The notes below the pieces were generated by a model, which worked only from the letters and a program-made list of their open reading frames with translations, did no database searches and had not been told where the DNA came from. A stretch of DNA of 15,576 nucleotides from Bryobacterales bacterium (GTDB lineage Bacteria > Acidobacteriota > Terriglobia > Bryobacterales > Bryobacteraceae), in the NCBI GenBank assembly GCA_003142355.1, contig PLMF01000191.1, positions 17,173 to 32,748 of the forward strand. The letters are read 5' to 3'. The first letter of the stretch is position 1. The number at the start of each line of letters is the position of its first letter. The position numbers and the translations under genes are program-made. Positions 6,622-13,597 of the stretch are shown piece after piece.

Positions 6622-6710
6622 ACCGGGCCCCTGGAGAGTAAAGTCGCCAGCTATGGTATGTCCGAAGCGAGATTGGTCCGACGAGCAGATTGTCGGAGAA
6701 TGGAGACGAA

Positions 6711-6965
6711 ATGAATCACAAAGCGAGTGCAAGGTGCAAGAACGGCCATACGTTCGAACTGGGAACCTGTAAGGCCGAGGTTAAAAAGCTGTTCGGAGGA
6801 ACGAAGGTGTGCGGTTCGAAAGGCTTCGAACAGGACTACTCCGCCGGAACAATTCGCTGCGTCGGTTGCAAAACTGTCTACCGCAGCATCGCATGCCCCC
6901 AGTGCGGAGAGGGCGTGCCGATCCGAGAGTTTGAAAAGAAGGGTTTCACCGCCAAACTCGGGTGA
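6711..6965 (+). CDS. Small zinc-ribbon protein
   Basis: An 84-residue protein with eight potential metal ligands in 57 residues: CKNGHTF (C9, H13), C20, C34, C50xxC53 (CVGC) and C62xxC65 (CPQC). The last two pairs form a standard zinc ribbon; the first group could form a second site. The rest is basic. Such proteins often bind nucleic acids or act as assembly partners, but nothing here shows which. I chose the ATG at 6711, which has GGAG five to six bases upstream; the TTG at 6690 is in frame but poorly placed. The next gene starts two bases after the stop. Confidence 0.65.
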   Translation: MNHKASARCKNGHTFELGTCKAEVKKLFGGTKVCGSKGFEQDYSAGTIRCVGCKTVYRSIACPQCGEGVPIREFEKKGFTAKLG

Positions 6966-6967
6966 CG

Positions 6968-7324
6968 ATGGTGACACTTCAGACGCGCGAACTGGAGCCG
7001 TTTAATATCCCGCCAGTGGACAACACGCAGGCGGCATTGTTCATGCGGCGGTTGACTGGGCGTGAGGCCTTCACGTTTCCGGGTGCTCAGAAACCGATTG
7101 GAATGATCGTCTACGATCTGAAGTTCGCCCACCCTCGTCACAGCTACGCCCACGGGTTCCTGCTGTCGGTCAGCGCCGACGCCTTTCAGCGGGCTTGTGA
7201 GACCTCGAATGAACTCACTATGGAGCCACTTTTCAAACGATACGTTATTGGCAAGATTCACATCGAGTACGGTGGTACGTTGCAATCGACCGTTGTGACT
7301 GCGGAAGCACTCGATCTTAGCTGA
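6968..7324 (+). CDS. Hypothetical protein
   Basis: A 118-residue protein starting MVTLQTRELEPFNIPP. It looks alpha/beta, with IGMIVYDLKF, HGFLLSVSADAFQRAC and a C-terminal strand pair (YVIGKIHIEY, LQSTVVTAEALDLS). It has a single Cys and no recognised motif. No clear ribosome binding site precedes the ATG at 6968, which lies two bases after the zinc-ribbon gene, so translation may depend on coupling. GTG at 6962 or 6971 would also be possible. I do not recognise the family; position alone ties it to the operon. Confidence 0.55.
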   Translation: MVTLQTRELEPFNIPPVDNTQAALFMRRLTGREAFTFPGAQKPIGMIVYDLKFAHPRHSYAHGFLLSVSADAFQRACETSNELTMEPLFKRYVIGKIHIEYGGTLQSTVVTAEALDLS

Positions 7325-7350
7325 GGGTCGAGACTACAAAGGAGCCTCGC

Positions 7351-8196
7351 ATGGCGACATACAGGATGAGCGACTTTCTTACAAGGTCCGACATCATCTT
7401 AGACCCTGATCTCAAGGAGCGTCCAGACCATCCGGTGAGCGACATGGTCGCCAGGGTGTTTTTGGAGGACTTCAAGGGCGCAACATTCAATTTCGACGGA
7501 CCTGTTGGCTTCATCTTCATAGACGAAGGCGACATATTCAAATCATATTTGGCGGGGAATCTTTGCAGAGAGACCATCGAGGAAGTCCAGCGGCTAGGGC
7601 GAAACCCGGAGACGGTCGGGCGCATCAGATTTGAGGCAGTCGGTCCAGATCGAAATTTGACTTATCGAGTTCTTGTCGAGCCAGTTCGCCGTCGTTGGAA
7701 CCAGTTGCCTCCGTGGTGGCGCGACTTTTCGAAGGGAGACGTTCACCGGCTAGTGAGTGCCGTCGAGACCAATCTACAGCGCCGCGAACCTCTGGGGCAA
7801 TCCGACACGGTCGGATTCGTAAGACAACTCGCCGTAACCGGCGATCCCCGCGCTATCCCGGTCTTGCGGAAGGCGGTTCGCCACCAGAGGCTTTCGCTGC
7901 GGATAGAAGCGGCGCTCGCGCTCCACGCGCTTGGCGATCCAGAAGGCGTGGCCGCGCTCATATATGATTACCAACACTGCCCTATAGATGAGACGGACTT
8001 CCATATCCTGAAGGCCCTTGAATGCACCAACGATCCGCGAGCGGAAGCCGTCCTTAACGAAAGGCGGGCAGCAGAGGCGAAGAGGGAGGAAGAGAAGCAG
8101 AATCGGATTGCCAACGGGCTGTGTGTCTCTTGCGGCGGGGTTTTGGGTTTTACGGACAAACTCGCAGGTAGGCAGTCTCATAAACGATGTTCGTGA
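7351..8196 (+). CDS. HEAT-repeat protein with C-terminal Cys/His tail
   Basis: A 281-residue protein and the last gene of the plus-strand operon. Residues 1-120 are an unrecognised alpha/beta domain. Residues about 151-235 hold two HEAT-like units (GDPRAIPVLRKAVR... RIEAALALHALGDPEGVAAL, then ETDFHILKALECTNDPRAEAVL). A charged helix follows (NERRAAEAKREEEKQNR). The end is the module C258xxC261 ... H277xxC280 (GLCVSCGGVLGFTDK and GRQSHKRCS), nearly the same as the tail of the protein at 4776-5459. AAAGGAG lies 7 bases before the ATG. The gene is convergent with the repeat-protein gene, with 20 bases between the two stops. Confidence 0.7.
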   Translation: MATYRMSDFLTRSDIILDPDLKERPDHPVSDMVARVFLEDFKGATFNFDGPVGFIFIDEGDIFKSYLAGNLCRETIEEVQRLGRNPETVGRIRFEAVGPDRNLTYRVLVEPVRRRWNQLPPWWRDFSKGDVHRLVSAVETNLQRREPLGQSDTVGFVRQLAVTGDPRAIPVLRKAVRHQRLSLRIEAALALHALGDPEGVAALIYDYQHCPIDETDFHILKALECTNDPRAEAVLNERRAAEAKREEEKQNRIANGLCVSCGGVLGFTDKLAGRQSHKRCS

Positions 8197-8216
8197 GGCA
8201 TACCGCCCCGGGCCGC

Positions 8217-8561
8217 CTACATTAAAAGCAGGTACACAGCAGCCGCAGCAGCGCTCATCCTGCCGCCGCCGCTGATGTTCGCAATCGGGCCACCCATCTT
8301 GGTGCTCCCCTTGTAGACGTACTCGCCGTCCACCGAGGCGATGGGGGCAGACAGGAATCCCGTCCCACTGTACACGTACTCGCCCTTCACCGTCGCGATT
8401 GGTGCACCCCACGACGTGCTGCCCCGGTAGACGCGTTCCCCGCTAATCTTCATGATCGGCTTCCCGAACACTGGCGTTCCCTCGTACACCCAGCCGTTGT
8501 TGTCAACCGTTAGGATCGGTGCCCCGAAACTCGAACTGCCCCGGTACACGTGACTGGACAT
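8217..8561 (-). CDS. Tandem beta-repeat protein
   Basis: A 114-residue protein made almost wholly of five repeats (residues 5-24, 25-43, 44-62, 63-81, 82-100) with the pattern V-Y-x-G-x-x-x-x-G-x-P-I-x-x-(V/I)-x-G-x-x. Each unit probably forms a beta hairpin, so the whole may be a small beta-solenoid or sheet stack. The C-terminus, MSAAAAAVYLLLM, is hydrophobic and may pack on the repeat or touch a membrane. GGAGG lies 8 bases before the ATG. It faces the island operon and is the only gene on the minus strand there. Repeat proteins of this style are seen in many bacteria without known function. Confidence 0.7.
   Translation of the reverse strand: MSSHVYRGSSSFGAPILTVDNNGWVYEGTPVFGKPIMKISGERVYRGSTSWGAPIATVKGEYVYSGTGFLSAPIASVDGEYVYKGSTKMGGPIANISGGGRMSAAAAAVYLLLM
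8262..8549 (-). repeat. Five tandem ~57-base coding repeats
   Basis: The repeat lies inside the beta-repeat gene. Four units are 57 bases and the first (5' in the gene) is 60 bases. Each begins with codons for V-Y-x-G (GTGTACCGGGG, GTGTACGAGGG, GTCTACCGGGG, GTGTACAGTGGG, GTCTACAAGGGG). The units differ at many third positions, so the array is old rather than a recent slippage product. Confidence 0.7.
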
Positions 8562-8625
8562 TACCGGCCTCCAGCCACGATTCTATCCGAAGGATCAGCT
8601 ACCCATCCAAGTGACGCCTGTTCGG

Positions 8626-8645
8626 GTCCCCCCAGAGTCCCCCCA
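8626..8645. repeat. Direct repeat GTCCCCCCA, two copies 11 bases apart
   Basis: Two exact 9-base copies start at 8626 and 8637, one helical turn apart. Such spacing suits two protein molecules bound on one face of the DNA. Beside the tRNA fragment they could be accessory (arm) sites for an integrase or excisionase; this is inference. Confidence 0.4.
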
Positions 8646-8651
8646 ATTAAC
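8640..8651. repeat. Left outer inverted-repeat arm (CCCCCAATTAAC)
   Basis: Read on the minus strand this is GTTAATTGGGGG, which matches GTTGATTGGGGG at 8816-8827 at 11 of 12 bases. The two arms bracket the tRNA-Asn fragment. The left arm overlaps the second GTCCCCCCA copy. Confidence 0.45.
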
Positions 8652-8704
8652 GCAATAATCCGCATCTTTCGCGCGCAAGTAGTTGTGTTTGCAACGTGAG
8701 GCGG

Positions 8705-8761
<57 letters not shown>

Positions 8762-8773
8762 CGGCAAATTCCA

Positions 8774-8800
8774 AACGCCCGCGACTACTCGGCGGGTGTT
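8774..8800 (+). terminator. Terminator-like hairpin after the tRNA fragment
   Basis: AACGCCCGC (8774-8782) pairs with GCGGGTGTT (8792-8800), nine pairs with one G-T, around a 9-base loop. Only a short T run follows (GTTTCG), so it is a modest intrinsic terminator. Its place 13 bases after the tRNA 3' end is where tRNA genes normally terminate, so it was probably carried along with the tRNA end. Confidence 0.45.
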
Positions 8801-8815
8801 TCGCGCCCCCTCCCG

Positions 8816-8827
8816 GTTGATTGGGGG
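8816..8827. repeat. Right outer inverted-repeat arm (GTTGATTGGGGG)
   Basis: Partner of the arm at 8640-8651, in the opposite orientation, with one mismatch in 12 bases. It lies 55 bases beyond the tRNA fragment and 16 bases beyond the terminator-like hairpin. Confidence 0.45.
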
Positions 8828-8937
8828 TGAGGAATCCCGGGTCCCGTCTACAGTCCCCGTGACGCGCCGGTCGCGGAAATGGGTAATGGCAGGTCCTCCC
8901 AACGTCCGGCTGAGTGTCGGCGACGGCGACCCAAACC

Positions 8938-9135
8938 TCATATCTCCAATGGGGTCCGGCCGCCTTCCACCTGTCTTATGGGCTTTTCGATGCAAATGCG
9001 AAGCGCCTCTACCTGGCCGCGCAAAGCATCGAGTTGCGCGTTCAGCTCCTGATTCTCGAGACGCCCTACCATTTCGCCAAGCGTTCCTTCAAATCCCTCC
9101 AGGACGCCGGCGACAAACAGGGGATGAAGCGGCAT
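8938..9135 (-). CDS. Small coiled-coil protein, last gene of the right-hand operon
   Basis: A 65-residue protein (MPLHPLFVAGVLEGFEG...). Residues about 20-50 (LGEMVGRLENQELNAQLDAL and following) show a heptad-like spacing of Leu, Val and Ile, typical of a short coiled coil. GGAGG lies 10 bases before the ATG, and the start is 24 bases after the stop of the DUF3150-like gene, so it is co-transcribed. I do not recognise a family. The overlapping plus-strand frame at 8914-9303 has no ribosome binding site and reads as a shadow. Confidence 0.55.
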   Translation of the reverse strand: MPLHPLFVAGVLEGFEGTLGEMVGRLENQELNAQLDALRGQVEALRICIEKPIRQVEGGRTPLEI

Positions 9136-9159
9136 AGCTGGCGTGCCTCCGTGATTGGA

Positions 9160-10077
9160 TCAATCCTCCAGGCGGAACTTGCGGGCGCCTTTCCGTACGA
9201 TCATCGTGTCGAGCTGAGCGGCAATGTCGTTCATACCGGCGCGGACGTGACTCCGCAGTTCAGCAGCCGTCTTCAAGTCCTTCGCGCTGACGCCGGACAA
9301 TAGGCCTTTGGCTCGTTCCACCAGGCTCTTGAGTTCGGCGTCGTCCGTGACGTTGCGGAAATTGAAGCCATCCAGGAATTCCACCAGCTTTGAAACCGTC
9401 GTCTGGTGAAACCGAGTGGGCTTTCCGTCTGGGCCATCCTTCAGCCGGTCGCTCATATGGTGAACCAGGTCGGCCATGGCGCTCCGCATCACGACCTGGA
9501 CTTCGCTCACCGCGTCCGTCATGAGTTTTGCCGTCTTTTCCCGCTCCTGGTCCCAAATCTCCGACGAGATCTCTCGCAACTGGTCCGGCACCCCGAAGCT
9601 GACGTACCGCCAACTGAAGTCGAAGGCGGCCCGCACTTCCTCGACCGGCGGGTAGTCGAGCGGATTGTGCAGCGCACGCAGTTGGCCAGGAGCGTGCTGG
9701 CACAGTTCCGGATAGACGGCGACGAACGCCTCCACCAGATCCACACGTTGGTCGGCAAACTCGCGCATCTTTAACTCGACCTGTTTCAGCAGCGGTAACG
9801 GGCACAAGTGGATGCCGCGTTCGAACGGCAGGCACGTGCTCTCCAGATACCGCGTGACTTCGCCGTCGAAATTCCGAATTGCGGCGTATTCCCTGGATGT
9901 GAATAGCCGCTTGGAAACGTTGATCATGGTCTTGTCGGTATCGACTTCGACCTGGGAGCTGTTGACTTTCTTCGAATTGCCCAGCCGGCTTCGCTGGATC
10001 TTGATGCAGACCGTCCGCCGAGCCAGATCCTCTCCTGCATCCTGAATTTCCAGGAAGGGCATCGCATATGTTGCCAT
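9160..10077 (-). CDS. DUF3150-like protein
   Basis: A 305-residue, mostly helical, cytoplasmic protein. The middle part reads AAFDFSWRYVSFGVPDQL and is followed by a long charged helical region (SEIWDQEREKTAKLMTDAV). Then come LVHHMSDRLKDGPDGKPTRF and a LVEFLDGFNFRNVTDDAEL segment. This order resembles DUF3150 proteins, which occur on plasmids, ICEs and phages beside AAA ATPase genes; their function is unknown. AAGGAG lies 9 bases before the ATG at 10077. The family call is from remembered sequence pattern and context, not from a search. It is downstream of the radical SAM and ATPase genes in the same operon. Confidence 0.6.
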   Translation of the reverse strand: MATYAMPFLEIQDAGEDLARRTVCIKIQRSRLGNSKKVNSSQVEVDTDKTMINVSKRLFTSREYAAIRNFDGEVTRYLESTCLPFERGIHLCPLPLLKQVELKMREFADQRVDLVEAFVAVYPELCQHAPGQLRALHNPLDYPPVEEVRAAFDFSWRYVSFGVPDQLREISSEIWDQEREKTAKLMTDAVSEVQVVMRSAMADLVHHMSDRLKDGPDGKPTRFHQTTVSKLVEFLDGFNFRNVTDDAELKSLVERAKGLLSGVSAKDLKTAAELRSHVRAGMNDIAAQLDTMIVRKGARKFRLED

Positions 10078-10109
10078 CGTTGTTGTTCTCCTTCTATCGA
10101 TTGCGGCGT

Positions 10110-10643
10110 TCAGCCGCGAGTGACATGCTGGCCGCCGTAAATGCTGAACAGCCCTGCGGCTTCCATTGGGACTTCGCGAGAATCGAGGGTCCGCAGCTCA
10201 CCAAAGACGATGCTGTTGTCCCCACGCGCGTAGAGTTGCTGAACCAGCAGATGGAATGCCGGCGTCTGCAACGTCACGCTGAGGCCCTCGCTTGTTTTCC
10301 CGAAGCCCGATCGGATCAGCGCATCGATGCCGGCGCCGGCGGCGGCTTGTACCAACCGTGGATTCGCCTCTCGCATCGCGGTGAGGTCGGGGATGAAGCA
10401 ATTGCTATCCAGCCCCATAAGGGCGCCTTGCGCTCCGGTTTGCCGGGCCCGGTTCCGGAATGCCCTTGCGACAGCCGCCTTTCCCTCCGCGGATGCGAAC
10501 AGGCGTGGTGAGAACGTGAGGACCTCGCAGTCTCGGTCGTACAAGAGGATGAACGCAGGCGCAACAGTCCCTCGCTCTGCAAGCTCCTCCTTCAACGAAC
10601 GCATCAATTCGTATGCGCACTCCACCAGTGCATTCGGCTCCAT
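10110..10643 (-). CDS. Hypothetical protein
   Basis: A 177-residue, soluble alpha/beta protein with no motif I recognise. It starts with a helix (NALVECAYELMRSLKEELAE). A strand/turn region (APAFILLYDRDCEVLTFSPR) follows, then a long helical middle part and AFHLLVQQLYARGDNSIVFGEL near the end. GGAGG is 4 bases before the ATG, a rather short spacing. The gene lies 45 bases after the radical SAM gene and 32 bases before the DUF3150-like gene, so it belongs to the same transcript. Confidence 0.6.
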   Translation of the reverse strand: MEPNALVECAYELMRSLKEELAERGTVAPAFILLYDRDCEVLTFSPRLFASAEGKAAVARAFRNRARQTGAQGALMGLDSNCFIPDLTAMREANPRLVQAAAGAGIDALIRSGFGKTSEGLSVTLQTPAFHLLVQQLYARGDNSIVFGELRTLDSREVPMEAAGLFSIYGGQHVTRG

Positions 10644-10688
10644 AAGCCCTCCAAATATTGACCTGAACTTCGCGGAAGTTGGCTTGAA

Positions 10689-11291
10689 TCAGGCCGGATT
10701 TCCCAACGTCGGGAAGCCCGTGGTTCGGGTCAGCCCGCTCGCCGCGATGGTGATCTCCACCGTTTGCTCGCCGAAGTCACTCTCACTGTAGCGGCCACTG
10801 AACTGCCGCAATACCTGGTTCGCGCTGGTGCGCATCGGTGCCTGAGAGGGCTGAGAACGGTTGAATCGACCCATCACGGCGAAATCGAGTTGACCGCGGA
10901 TCGAGCGCCAGAGCGCCTGCCGCCGGTCCCGGTCGACGCCATGCCTCGTGAAATAGCGGCCAGTTTCGAGTTCCTTCTCCGAGTAACCGGTAAACATGCC
11001 GAGGCTGAACGTGGGTAATGCCGATCGCAGGCCCGGTAGCAACTCCGCCAGATCGTCGGCCTGTTGCATTGGTTCACCGCCCGAAAACGTGACGCCACCA
11101 AGTGCGTGCTGGCGGTGCCAGTGGACCACTTCTGCGAGGATTGCCTCAATTGCGAGCTCGGCCCCATGAAATGCGTGGCTCCGGGGGTTCCAGCACCCAG
11201 GGCAATTCAGATTGCAGCCCTGGACGAAGACAACGCACCGCAAGCCTGGCCCGTTGGCACGGCTTGCGGGCATGATCGCGTGAACCAGCAT
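10689..11291 (-). CDS. NrdG-like radical SAM (4Fe-4S) protein
   Basis: A 200-residue protein. The CX3CX2C cluster motif is C26, C30, C33 (VFVQGCNLNCPGCWNPRSH). It is preceded by GPGLRCV, as in NrdG-type activases, and followed by GGVTFSGGEPM (about residues 65-75), the SAM-binding motif. Later DFAVMGRFNRSQPS and RTSANQVLRQFSGRY match the C-terminal half of NrdG-like proteins. NrdG uses SAM to make a glycyl radical on anaerobic ribonucleotide reductase; no reductase gene is nearby, so the target here is unknown. It lies 9 bases after the DUF2997 gene. The ribosome binding site (GAGG) is modest. Confidence 0.85.
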   Translation of the reverse strand: MLVHAIMPASRANGPGLRCVVFVQGCNLNCPGCWNPRSHAFHGAELAIEAILAEVVHWHRQHALGGVTFSGGEPMQQADDLAELLPGLRSALPTFSLGMFTGYSEKELETGRYFTRHGVDRDRRQALWRSIRGQLDFAVMGRFNRSQPSQAPMRTSANQVLRQFSGRYSESDFGEQTVEITIAASGLTRTTGFPTLGNPA

Positions 11292-11300
11292 GGCATGGCC

Positions 11301-11495
11301 TCACTGATTTCCCCGCTGGAGCTGCTGGCCCCGCCCGTGGTTGTAGTATTCGGGCTTCCGGCGTTCCGATAAAACCCGATCACCACCCCTGAAATCGTCC
11401 ATCACCTTGCCGCAGGTGTTATCGGCGAAGCCATCCAGGTCGATTTTGCTGGTCCCATCCGGTTCCAGCGTCACGGTAATCAGTTTCTGTTGCAT
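11301..11495 (-). CDS. DUF2997 family small protein
   Basis: A 64-residue protein. ITVTLEPDGTSKIDLDGFAD gives the two strands and GxA/C turn of DUF2997, and ERRKPEYYNHGRGQQLQ is the usual basic, Tyr-rich tail. The family is small (about 50-70 residues) and of unknown function; it is often encoded beside DUF1257 and AAA ATPase genes, as here. GAGGT lies 6 bases before the ATG. The gene starts 3 bases after the DUF1257 stop and ends 9 bases before the radical SAM gene. Confidence 0.75.
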   Translation of the reverse strand: MQQKLITVTLEPDGTSKIDLDGFADNTCGKVMDDFRGGDRVLSERRKPEYYNHGRGQQLQRGNQ

Positions 11496-11498
11496 CGT

Positions 11499-11912
11499 TC
11501 ACCTCGCAGCAAACTGGAGCCGGATCTGCAGACCCTCGGGCGTTTGCACAACCTCGCGCCCGCGGAATACATATCCCTTGGCCTTCGCATCCACCAGCGT
11601 CTGCTGTTCCTTGTACGCCTGGTGCACTCGGCCCAGCCACTTCTCGTCGAAGCCGATTCCGCGGTCGTATTCGCTCAGCACTGCCCCGAAGGTGCCATCC
11701 GGTTTGCGCACGAATCCGATGTCATTGGACGCATCTCCGATCTGGACGCGCCTGATGATCACGTGCGCCCGTTCCGGCCGTTCGCGCCCCTCGTACCCGA
11801 CCAACGCGGCGCCGTCCGCGTGGATCTCCGGCTTATAGCCGAGCCCGGCCAATGCTGCCACCAGGTAAGCCTGGTTGCGGACAGTTGTGGCGATTTCAGC
11901 ATATTTCGACAT
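11499..11912 (-). CDS. DUF1257 (Ycf35-like) family protein
   Basis: A 137-residue protein (MSKYAEIATTVRNQAYLVAALAGLGY...). It has the DUF1257 outline: an N-terminal helix after 'ATTVRNQAYLVAAL', a HADGAALVGYEG strand, RAHVIIRRVQIG, then DIGFVRKPDGTFGAVLSEYD and a C-terminal helix. In cyanobacteria and plastids the family is called Ycf35 and the neighbouring AAA ATPase family Ycf46, so this gene pair repeats a known association. The function is unknown. GGGAGGG lies 6 bases before the ATG. It follows the ATPase gene by 26 bases. Confidence 0.8.
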   Translation of the reverse strand: MSKYAEIATTVRNQAYLVAALAGLGYKPEIHADGAALVGYEGRERPERAHVIIRRVQIGDASNDIGFVRKPDGTFGAVLSEYDRGIGFDEKWLGRVHQAYKEQQTLVDAKAKGYVFRGREVVQTPEGLQIRLQFAAR

Positions 11913-11938
11913 GGTGCCCTCCCTGTTGGTCGCCGTCG

Positions 11939-13444
11939 TTACCGTTCATCGAGTGCCCGGAACGCCCGCCCCTTCGGCGTTGACACGTTCCTGTTGTACT
12001 CGTAGACGCCCGGATGCGACGCGCTCAAATACTTCCCTGACGATTGCTGGCGGAGGCTTTCGATTTGGTCCGCGGCCGACCTGGCAATCGGAACTATGTA
12101 TTCCGCCGATTGCCGCAGTGACATGCGAAGCCGGTAAGCCTTGCGGCAGCACTCCTTGATTTCCGCGCCGGTCCAGTTCTCGTCCTGAGGCCGCTCGTCC
12201 TGCACGCCGTATTTCGAGGTATAGATCTGCCAAATCGCCTCGCGCTCGTCCGCGGCCGGAAGATCGAAGAAGAAGGTGCCCAACGTGAAGCGCCGACGCA
12301 GTTCGGGCGGAAGTGAGCCGATGGAGTTGCAGGTTGCCAGCCACAGACTCCGGCCACCCGATACAGCGTCGATAATGCTCAGGGCGCCTCGCAGGCGCTC
12401 ACCCGAGCTGCCGATGATTCCATTCTTCATGGCGCTCAGATCGAATGCGATCGTTGGAATTCCTGCCGTGTTTCCGGTGGCCTTCGCTATCATGCTTTTT
12501 GCCGTCCCGGGCGGCCCGATGAGGATACAGCCGTCCGCCTCGCGGTTCTGCATCCAGGTAAGGATCGTTCCGGTCATCTCGGTCGTCACTCCCGAAAGAT
12601 CGGTTCCGGTCCCCGCGAATGCCTTCTCGATCTCATCGCAGAAGACCACAACCCGCGGTGCCTCCGCGCCATCCAGGACCGACTGCAAGAACGCCTTCAC
12701 GTTGGCGCATCCGCCCACGTCCGTGAAGCCCTCGCCTCCGCGCCATACCGTCAGTCCCGGCGCCTGTTCAATGACCTGGCGCTTCCGTTCCCAGAGCTGG
12801 TCGTGGTCAAGTCCGCGTTTGGATAGCGACATCGCCACCACCTGCTCCGCCGGAAACGCCGCCAACCCAAGCAGCGCGTCAACGGCGCGGCTCTCATCGT
12901 TCGTAGTCGGCGCCGCCAGTTTCGCGTTCTCGAACGTCGTTCGCAGAATCGCCCGCAAATCGTCGTGGGATGGTAGCGGCTCGTCGATGACCAGGACATC
13001 TTGCGTAAGCTCCTGCGGGAGTACGCTGCCAGGCGGGGTCACCAGCACCAGCACCGCCCCGACGGCCTTCAGAGTGTCCCGTAAGTTCCACAGGCCTTGG
13101 ACGATGACGGGGTCTTGCCAGAGGCGCTGCGGGTTCGCATAGAACATGACCGCGTCGTCGCCCAGCTTCGCAGCGACGGATAACGCATCAGCCGGCCCCA
13201 CGGTCTCGGGATTGCGTTCCCCGATGATCGAGTCGAGCATCTTCTTGCCTGGGCCGTTTACCGCCGAAAGGCCAGTCATGATGTCCCAGGACAAGAGGGG
13301 CGTGTTGTCAGCGTCGCCGTTCAGGCTTCGCGCTGCCAATGCAATCGCGCTGGCCGGATCTGCTGTGCGAATCGAGACCAGCGGTGTTGACGCGCGTCGG
13401 GCTGCCCGTAGTGCAGCCAGAAACTCTTCGGTATTCCGGATCAT
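11939..13444 (-). CDS. Ycf46-like AAA ATPase with rearranged Walker motif order
   Basis: A 501-residue ATPase. Residues 1-170 resemble the inactive N-terminal domain of Ycf46 (LVLVTPPGSVLPQELTQDV, then EPLPSHDDL). FTDVGGCANVKAFL (240-253) is the usual lead-in to the AAA core. The core is then out of order. VVVFCDEIEKAFAGTG (265-280), with Walker B D270/E271, and the TILTWMQNRE helix come first. The P-loop GPPGTAKS (310-317) follows, and then IAFDLSAMKNGIIGSSGERLRGAL, sensor 1 in LATCNS (N373) and ELRRRF (381-386) with candidate arginine fingers. In normal AAA proteins Walker A precedes Walker B. The frame is open and all motifs are intact, so it may still hydrolyse ATP. AGGAG lies 8 bases before the ATG. 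Confidence 0.85.
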   Translation of the reverse strand: MIRNTEEFLAALRAARRASTPLVSIRTADPASAIALAARSLNGDADNTPLLSWDIMTGLSAVNGPGKKMLDSIIGERNPETVGPADALSVAAKLGDDAVMFYANPQRLWQDPVIVQGLWNLRDTLKAVGAVLVLVTPPGSVLPQELTQDVLVIDEPLPSHDDLRAILRTTFENAKLAAPTTNDESRAVDALLGLAAFPAEQVVAMSLSKRGLDHDQLWERKRQVIEQAPGLTVWRGGEGFTDVGGCANVKAFLQSVLDGAEAPRVVVFCDEIEKAFAGTGTDLSGVTTEMTGTILTWMQNREADGCILIGPPGTAKSMIAKATGNTAGIPTIAFDLSAMKNGIIGSSGERLRGALSIIDAVSGGRSLWLATCNSIGSLPPELRRRFTLGTFFFDLPAADEREAIWQIYTSKYGVQDERPQDENWTGAEIKECCRKAYRLRMSLRQSAEYIVPIARSAADQIESLRQQSSGKYLSASHPGVYEYNRNVSTPKGRAFRALDER

Positions 13445-13597
13445 GTGAATTCTCCTGGTTCTTCAGAATCGGCAAGCTGGCGGCCTGCACCACGCGTGGG
13501 AGGGATTTTGGAGGGTGCAAAGGAAGGATACGCGGTGGGTCTCACGGGGAAAGAAAGAGGGACGTGGTGCCCAGACCGCCAGCGGGAGCTCTTTCAA

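Noticed and set aside
8193..8220. Shared terminator between the convergent genes at 8196 and 8217
   Set aside because: The 20-base gap has a GC-rich CCCCGGG core but no clear stem with a T run on either strand.
12276..13142. Plus-strand frame of 288 codons opposite the AAA ATPase gene
   Set aside because: The ATPase on the minus strand has clear motifs through this whole stretch. The plus frame is Ser/Arg/Pro-rich and unsupported.
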